18,655 nucleotides of DNA from assembly GCA_009840695.1 (NCBI GenBank), contig VXNG01000195.1, positions 1-18,655 on the forward strand, read 5' to 3'. A program made the position numbers and the translations under genes. Of the stretch, positions 14,100-18,655 are shown piece by piece. The notes beneath the pieces were generated by a model. That model ran no database searches. It saw only the letters and a list, made by a program, of their open reading frames with translations, and was not told the DNA's origin. Source of the DNA: Acidimicrobiaceae bacterium. Its GTDB lineage: Bacteria; Actinomycetota; Acidimicrobiia; Acidimicrobiales; Aldehydirespiratoraceae. Position 1 is the first letter of the stretch. Every line of letters begins with the position of its first letter.

Positions 14100-15469
14100 G
14101 GCGCCGGCTCCTGTGGGGCGGTGCGCCGGGCCCGTGCCCTCACCACTCGGGCGAAGTCCTCGCCTCGGGCCGCATATCCGGAATAGCAGTCGAAGGAGGC
14201 GCAGGCGGGCGACAGGAGCACGGCCGTGCCCGGCTCGGCCGCGCTGGCGGCCAGGTCCACGGCCTCGGCCATATCGCCCGCCATCAGCACCGGCCGGTCG
14301 GCCGAGAAGACTTCGGCCACCTCGCCCGCGGCCTCGCCGAAGGCCACCACGCAACTCACCCTGTCGACCGCGTCGCGCAACCGATGAAGGTCGATGCCCT
14401 TGTTGCGGCCGCCGGCGATCAGCACGGCCTCCTCGAAGGAGCGCAGGGCTGCGACGGTGGCGTGGGGAGTCGTCGCCTTGGAGTCGTCGAAGTACGTCAC
14501 TCCATCGATGGTGGCGACCCGCTGGACCCGGTGGGCTCCGGGTTGCCAGTTGCGCAGCGCGTCGCCGACCCCCTCGGTGGTGGCCCCCACCACCGAGGCG
14601 GTGGCCGCGGCGGCCAAAGCGTTGGCAATGTCATGGGGCATTGCCCGTCGCAACTCCCTCACCTCGACCAGCGGTCCGTCCGGACCGGTCAGCACGCTGT
14701 CCTCGCGGCACCAGTCGGCTCGACCCTCGTCGGAGAAGGTCCATGAGGCCCGGTCGTCTCGAAGGTGGCTCATGACCGTGGCGTCCCGACGGTTGGCGAT
14801 CGCGGTCGCTGTAGGAGGCATCCGTTGCCACAGCCGGGCCTTGGCCGCCTCGTAGGAGGCGAGGTCGCGGTGTACGTCGAGGTGGTCGGGTGCGAAGTTG
14901 AGCCAGCAGGCCGCGTCGGCCTCGAATCTACGGCTGTGGCTGAGACGGAAGGATGAGGCCTCGACCACGAACACCTCCACGTCGCTCCGCTCGATCGCGC
15001 TCACCAGGGGCAGGTCGTTGTTGCCGGCGGCCACCGCGGCCATGCCGGAGGACTCGAGCGCGGCCACCACCATCTCGGTGACTGTGGTCTTGCCGCTGGT
15101 TCCGGTGACGGCCGCGACGGGCCGCGAGTCCCAGGCACCGGCCAGATCGAGCTCGCTGGCGGCAGGCACGCCGCGGGCGGATGCCGCCGCCAGGACCGGG
15201 TGGCGCTCGGGCAGCCCGGGCGTGGGGATGACCGCCCCGGCCGAGCGGACCAGTTCGTGGAGCCGGGCGGGACCGGGGGCGATCTCCAGTTCCAGGCCGA
15301 GGGCCGCGGCCGCCGTCACCACCTTCGGGTCGCCCCGGTCATCGAACGCGATGAGGTCGTGGCCCCTCGCCGTCAGAGCCCGGGCGACGGCCTGGTTGGC
15401 TGCGCCGAATCCGGCCAGAAGCAGCGTCGGGGGCACTTCGAAAGGGTCATCGGCTTGAAACGGCCTCAT
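14096..15469 (-). CDS. murD: UDP-MurNAc-L-alanine--D-glutamate ligase MurD
   Basis: A 457-residue Mur ligase adding D-Glu to UDP-MurNAc-L-Ala with ATP. Domain 1 shows LLAGFGAANQAVARAL (17-32). The P-loop is VTGTSGKTTVTE (121-132). The metal and carbamylated-lysine region is NFAPDHLDVHRD (191-202), with Lys210 in YEAAKARL. Later motifs are the C-terminal-domain ATP contact FDDSKATTPHAT, AGGRNKGID and SPACASFDCYSGYAARGEDF. The ATG overlaps the mraY stop (ATGA). The frame is open through much of mraY, but that part is not coding. The protein's position after mraY is the usual dcw order. Confidence 0.97.
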   Translation of the reverse strand: MRPFQADDPFEVPPTLLLAGFGAANQAVARALTARGHDLIAFDDRGDPKVVTAAAALGLELEIAPGPARLHELVRSAGAVIPTPGLPERHPVLAAASARGVPAASELDLAGAWDSRPVAAVTGTSGKTTVTEMVVAALESSGMAAVAAGNNDLPLVSAIERSDVEVFVVEASSFRLSHSRRFEADAACWLNFAPDHLDVHRDLASYEAAKARLWQRMPPTATAIANRRDATVMSHLRDDRASWTFSDEGRADWCREDSVLTGPDGPLVEVRELRRAMPHDIANALAAAATASVVGATTEGVGDALRNWQPGAHRVQRVATIDGVTYFDDSKATTPHATVAALRSFEEAVLIAGGRNKGIDLHRLRDAVDRVSCVVAFGEAAGEVAEVFSADRPVLMAGDMAEAVDLAASAAEPGTAVLLSPACASFDCYSGYAARGEDFARVVRARARRTAPQEPAP

Positions 15470-16518
15470 GGCGTGAGTCTCGAGATCGAGTCGACTATGC
15501 CGGTGTTGACCGCGTCGCCGTAGAACAGCCCGAGACCGAGGCCGGTGCACAGGCCCGACAGGATCCACAGCCGCACGATGACTGTGGTCTCGGGCCAGCC
15601 CCGCAGCTCGAAGTGGTGGTGCAGGGGCGCCATGCGGAACAGGCGCCGGCCGAAGCCCCTGAACGAGATGATCTGCAGTATCACCGAGAGGGTCTCGATG
15701 ACGAACAGCCCACCGATGATTCCGAGCAGCAGCTGCGTGTTGGTGGCCAGGGCCAGGGCGGCCAGGCCGCTGCCCAGCGCCAGCGAGCCGGTGTCGCCCA
15801 TGAAGATGCGGGCCGGCGCGGCGTTCCACCACAGAAAGCCGATGATCGCGCCCACCATGGCTGCGCTCACAACGGCCAGGTCGAGGGCGTGGGCAACCTG
15901 GTAGTCGTCGTAGTGGTCGAACTGCCAGAACCCGATGATCATGAACGCGCCGTAGCCGACTCCGCTGGCTCCCGCGGCCAGCCCGTCGAGCCCGTCGGTC
16001 AGGTTCACCGCATTGGTGGTGGCGATGATGAGAAGGACGGCCCATATCGACCAGACCAGCCTTCCTAACTCGAGGCCGGGGCTGTCGAAGCGGGTGAACG
16101 AGAGGGTGGTGTGGACCGACGTGAACTCGGTCATGGCCCATGCGAAGCCGATCCCGACGATGAGCAGCCCGATGATCTTGGTCTTCTTGTTGAGGCCGAG
16201 GTTGCGGGCCGCGACCACCTTGATCCAGTCGTCGAGCAGGCCCACGATGCTTCCGGCGATGATGGTGACCATCACGATGATGCCGGTCCGGGTGTAAATG
16301 CCGCCGAACACGTCGCTGACGACGTAGCCGACCGTGGCTGCGAACACGACGGCGATTCCGCCCATCGTCGGCGTGCCCGACTTGAGCCGGTGCTCCTGGG
16401 GGCCGTCGTCGCGGATGGGCTGGCCTATGCCGTAACGGACCAGCACGCGTATCAGGATCCAGCAGCCCAGCAGGGAGACGAACATCGCGATGCAGCCCGC
16501 GATCAGCAGCCGGATCAT
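15466..16518 (-). CDS. mraY: Phospho-N-acetylmuramoyl-pentapeptide transferase MraY
   Basis: A 350-residue, ten-helix membrane enzyme that transfers phospho-MurNAc-pentapeptide to undecaprenyl phosphate, giving lipid I. Diagnostic segments are KSGTPTMGG (46-54), LLDDWIK (94-100) with the Asp pair 96-97, NAVNLTDGLDGLAAG (169-183), ARIFMGDTGSLALG (236-249) with Asp242, and PLHHHFELRGWPE (298-310) with the His triplet. All residues tied to Mg and uridine binding are present. The ATG overlaps the murE stop codon (ATGA). This leaves no room for murF, which usually lies between the two genes and supplies the D-Ala-D-Ala-containing substrate of this enzyme. Confidence 0.98.
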   Translation of the reverse strand: MIRLLIAGCIAMFVSLLGCWILIRVLVRYGIGQPIRDDGPQEHRLKSGTPTMGGIAVVFAATVGYVVSDVFGGIYTRTGIIVMVTIIAGSIVGLLDDWIKVVAARNLGLNKKTKIIGLLIVGIGFAWAMTEFTSVHTTLSFTRFDSPGLELGRLVWSIWAVLLIIATTNAVNLTDGLDGLAAGASGVGYGAFMIIGFWQFDHYDDYQVAHALDLAVVSAAMVGAIIGFLWWNAAPARIFMGDTGSLALGSGLAALALATNTQLLLGIIGGLFVIETLSVILQIISFRGFGRRLFRMAPLHHHFELRGWPETTVIVRLWILSGLCTGLGLGLFYGDAVNTGIVDSISRLTP

Positions 16519-17975
16519 CGCTCGGCCTCCCCCGCCGGGGTACGGGCCGCCAGACGCTCCAGTTCCTGGCCGACCACGTCCCGGTCGTCGAAGGCGAGTC
16601 TGCGGTTCCCGATGATCTGGCTGCGCTCGTGGCCCTTGCCGGCGATGACCACCACATCGTCGCGTCGGGCCATGGCTAGGGCGTGGCGCAGGGCCTTGCG
16701 GCGATCCGGTTCACTCAGGTCGGGGGCGCGGCTCATGCCTTCAGCGATGTCGTCGATGATCTGTTGAGGGTCTTCGGAGCGCGGGTTGTCGCTCGTGATG
16801 ATCACCCTGTCAGCCAGTCTCTCAGCGGTTGCCCCCATTTCCGGCCGCTTGGCGCGGTCCCTGTCGCCACCTGCGCCGAACACCACGGTGAGGCACTTCT
16901 TGGTGAGGCTCCGGGCCGCCTTCAGCAGAGCGGCGAGACCATCGGGGGTATGGGCGTAGTCCACTATCACCATGAAGTCCTGCCCGGCATCTACGGACTC
17001 GAAACGCCCCGCAACCGGTGCCGCCTCTGCCAGACCCGCCGCGACCGCGTCCGGGCTGAGGCCGAGCGACAACGCGATCTCGGCCGCGAGCACGGCGTTC
17101 GCCCGGTTGAAGGCCCCCGGCAGGGGCAGGGTCACGACCTGGTCGCGCCAGCGGAACACGCTGGAGCGGGCGTCGGCCTGCAGCAGGTCGATGTCGCGCT
17201 GGTCCACCTCCACCAGCGGCATCCCCGATGGGAGACTGTCGACCAGGCGGCGTCCCCACGGGCCGGTGACGTCCACCACGGCGCTCTCGGCCAGCTCGCG
17301 GGCGAAGAGCCGGGCCTTGACCCCGAAGTAGTCGTCCATCGAGCCGTGGTAGTCGAGGTGGTCGTGGCCGAGGTTCGTGAACGCGGCCACCCGGAACCGA
17401 CATCCGTCCACCCGGTGCTGGGCCAGGCCGTGAGAGGAGACTTCGACGACTGCGGCGCCCGCCCCGCGGTCCATCGACTCGGACAGGGTTCGCTGCAGGT
17501 CCGTGGCCTCGGGAGTGGTCAGAGTGCCGGTCAGAGTGCCGATCTCGACCGCATCTCGACCGGCGGCCCTCAGCAGGCCTGTGGCCAGCCGGACCGTTGT
17601 GGTCTTGCCGTTGGTGCCGGTGACACCGGCCATGTCGAGGCGCCGCGAGGGATGTCCGTGTACCGCGGCTGCAGCCGGTCCTACCGCCCGGCGGACCGAC
17701 TCCACCAGCAGGCACGGCACCTTCGCCGGCACAGGGCGCTCTACCAGCAGCGCGGTCGCCCCGGCCGCGACCGCATCGGCCGCGAAGTGGTGTCCGTCGC
17801 AGGCCGCGCCCGGGATGCACGCGAACAGGGCGTCTCCGGTGACGCGCCGGCTGTCGTGCTCCACGTCGTCGACCTCGACCGACGCCGCGTCGGCGAGGTC
17901 CTGCAAGCCCCCGGTGTCGCCGGGCGGGAGCAGGTCGGCCGGCAGCGATCGGGCCAACTCGCCGAGGCTGGTCAT
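16515..17975 (-). CDS. murE: UDP-MurNAc-tripeptide synthetase MurE (meso-diaminopimelate type)
   Basis: A 486-residue Mur ligase adding the third amino acid to UDP-MurNAc-L-Ala-D-Glu. Visible parts are DSRRVTGDALFACIPG (41-56), the P-loop GVTGTNGKTTT (117-127), TTPEATDLQ (153-161), EVSSHGL (178-184) and NLGHDHLDYHGSMDDYFGVK (201-220), with Lys220 probably carbamylated. VDYAHTPDGL (338-347) and SDNPRSEDP (395-403) follow. DNPR is the motif that selects meso-diaminopimelate, so the wall is expected to be of the A1-gamma type; lysine-adding MurE proteins differ here. The ATG at 17975 lies 36 bases after ftsI and has only a weak ribosome site. Its stop overlaps the mraY start. Confidence 0.97.
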   Translation of the reverse strand: MTSLGELARSLPADLLPPGDTGGLQDLADAASVEVDDVEHDSRRVTGDALFACIPGAACDGHHFAADAVAAGATALLVERPVPAKVPCLLVESVRRAVGPAAAAVHGHPSRRLDMAGVTGTNGKTTTVRLATGLLRAAGRDAVEIGTLTGTLTTPEATDLQRTLSESMDRGAGAAVVEVSSHGLAQHRVDGCRFRVAAFTNLGHDHLDYHGSMDDYFGVKARLFARELAESAVVDVTGPWGRRLVDSLPSGMPLVEVDQRDIDLLQADARSSVFRWRDQVVTLPLPGAFNRANAVLAAEIALSLGLSPDAVAAGLAEAAPVAGRFESVDAGQDFMVIVDYAHTPDGLAALLKAARSLTKKCLTVVFGAGGDRDRAKRPEMGATAERLADRVIITSDNPRSEDPQQIIDDIAEGMSRAPDLSEPDRRKALRHALAMARRDDVVVIAGKGHERSQIIGNRRLAFDDRDVVGQELERLAARTPAGEAER

Positions 17976-18022
17976 GTCTTCGCCCCGCCGGTCACGTGCA
18001 CGCCCCCGCTGTCATGTCTGCG
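17967..18022. repeat. Partial duplication at the ftsI-murE junction
   Basis: GTCATGTCT occurs at 17971-17979, over the murE start, and again at 18011-18019, over the ftsI stop, 40 bases apart. Similar flanks (GCT before, CG two bases after) accompany both copies. On the minus strand both copies contain ATGA, so the ftsI stop also carries an ATG overlap start, leading to a seven-codon frame. This could be a trace of a duplicated junction that separated two once overlapping genes; the copies are short, so chance is possible. Confidence 0.4.
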
Positions 18023-18655
18023 ACTCGCTGGAGTCCGGCGACTGGTCGGCGAGCAGCGTCGGCGGCGGGGGCACCACGGCCGGATCCGCTCGGCGGCGCT
18101 CGCCACCGACGGTTCCCAACTCCGCGGGGACCCGCAACTGGCGCAGGGCGTACTCGGCGATCCTGCGCACGGTCGGTGCGGCCAGCTTGCCCCCCGAGAT
18201 GCGTTCGCCCTTGGGCTGGTCGATGATCACCAGCACTACCAGCGCAGGACCGTCATCGTTGCTCACGACCCCCGCGAAGGTGGCGGTGTGGTGGCGACCG
18301 ATCAGCTCGTTCCTCTCGTTGACGCACTCGTACCCGATGTCGCAGGGCTGCCAGGCCGTTCCGGTCTTGCCGGCCATGGAGAAGCCTTCCACGCCGGCCT
18401 CCCGGCCTGTACCCACTTCAACGACCGATGTCAGCATCCTCATCAGGGTTGCTGCCACGTCGGGACTGAGGACCCGCACCGGTGCCGGCCCCTCTATGGG
18501 CCCGACGCTGGCGCCGGTGTCCTCGACGATCAGTCTCAGCGGCACCAGCACTCCGCCGTTGGCGATGGTGTTGTAGGCCTGGAGTATCTGCAGCGGGGTG
18601 ACGGCCAGGCCCTGGCCGATGGCCATGTTGGGGAGGCTGAGACCGCTCCACTGGC
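18012..18655 (-). CDS. ftsI: Septal transpeptidase FtsI (penicillin-binding protein), C-terminal part
   Basis: The C-terminal 213 residues of a class B penicillin-binding protein; the gene continues past the right edge. The visible part begins QWSGLSLPNMAIGQGLAVTPLQ, the typical run before the last active-site motif. KTGT follows at 18357-18368 (FSMAGKTGTAWQP), the third catalytic motif of the transpeptidase. The SxxK and SxN motifs lie outside the window. After KTGT comes a loop with two cysteines (PCDIGYEC), then TFAGVV, the strand ALVVLVIIDQPKGE, and a Pro-rich hydrophilic tail. FtsI cross-links glycan made by FtsW at the septum. I prefer FtsI over another class B protein because murE follows directly in dcw order. 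Confidence 0.94.
   Translation of the reverse strand, partial: QWSGLSLPNMAIGQGLAVTPLQILQAYNTIANGGVLVPLRLIVEDTGASVGPIEGPAPVRVLSPDVAATLMRMLTSVVEVGTGREAGVEGFSMAGKTGTAWQPCDIGYECVNERNELIGRHHTATFAGVVSNDDGPALVVLVIIDQPKGERISGGKLAAPTVRRIAEYALRQLRVPAELGTVGGERRRADPAVVPPPPTLLADQSPDSSESQT

Noticed and set aside
15470..16657. Upstream extension of the murD frame across mraY
   Set aside because: The extension is Arg/Pro/His-rich and overlaps mraY entirely. The ATG at 15469 in the mraY stop gives a normal-length MurD.
1..18655. Mobile elements, CRISPR array, phage genes, tRNA or rRNA
   Set aside because: I looked for transposase motifs, regular repeats and tRNA-like folds and found none; gene order is continuous dcw synteny.

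Overview
The window is a GC-rich stretch of an actinobacterial chromosome carrying most of a division and cell-wall (dcw) cluster and the genes that follow ftsZ. All recognisable genes but one lie on the minus strand, so the biological order runs from high to low coordinates. An actinobacterium is indicated by the start of a bacterial proteasome activator gene (Bpa, an actinobacterial family) at the left edge, by a DivIVA/Wag31-type protein after ftsZ-pgeF-yggS-sepF-yggT, and by the absence of ftsA. The order murG-murC-murB-ftsQ-ftsZ and the sequence character make me lean towards the class Acidimicrobiia. That class assignment is inference, not something the sequence proves.

Right part (18655 down to 8629): the 3' part of ftsI, then murE, mraY, murD, ftsW, murG, murC, murB and ftsQ. 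From murE to ftsQ every gene starts inside the stop codon of the one before (ATGA or GTGA), giving seven 4-base overlaps in a row. These genes make the UDP-MurNAc peptide (MurB, MurC, MurD, MurE), lipid I and lipid II (MraY, MurG), and the septal synthase with its divisome partner (FtsW, FtsI, FtsQ). MurF, normally encoded between murE and mraY, is missing from that place.

Middle (8628 to 3762): a 93-base gap with a plausible promoter precedes ftsZ. Then come pgeF, yggS, sepF, yggT and divIVA, the set conserved behind ftsZ in many Gram-positive bacteria. SepF anchors FtsZ to the membrane and DivIVA organises polar or septal growth. The gaps between sepF and yggT, yggT and divIVA, and divIVA and the next gene each hold a hairpin.

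Left part (3688 to 1): a DksA/TraR-like gene with a degenerate zinc finger, lspA, and an RluD-type pseudouridine synthase gene. Convergent to these is the only plus-strand gene, an Rrf2-family regulator. It diverges from a phosphodiesterase/phosphatase-family gene across a 74-base gap holding two perfect palindromes. The bpa start follows the phosphatase gene almost without a gap.

No stretch above 300 bases lacks a gene. I saw no tRNA, rRNA, CRISPR array, insertion sequence or phage gene. Most of the window is conserved housekeeping DNA. The points that merit attention are the missing murF, the Rrf2/phosphatase divergon with its paired palindromes and unusual cysteine set, the hairpin in front of divIVA, and the promoter region of ftsZ.
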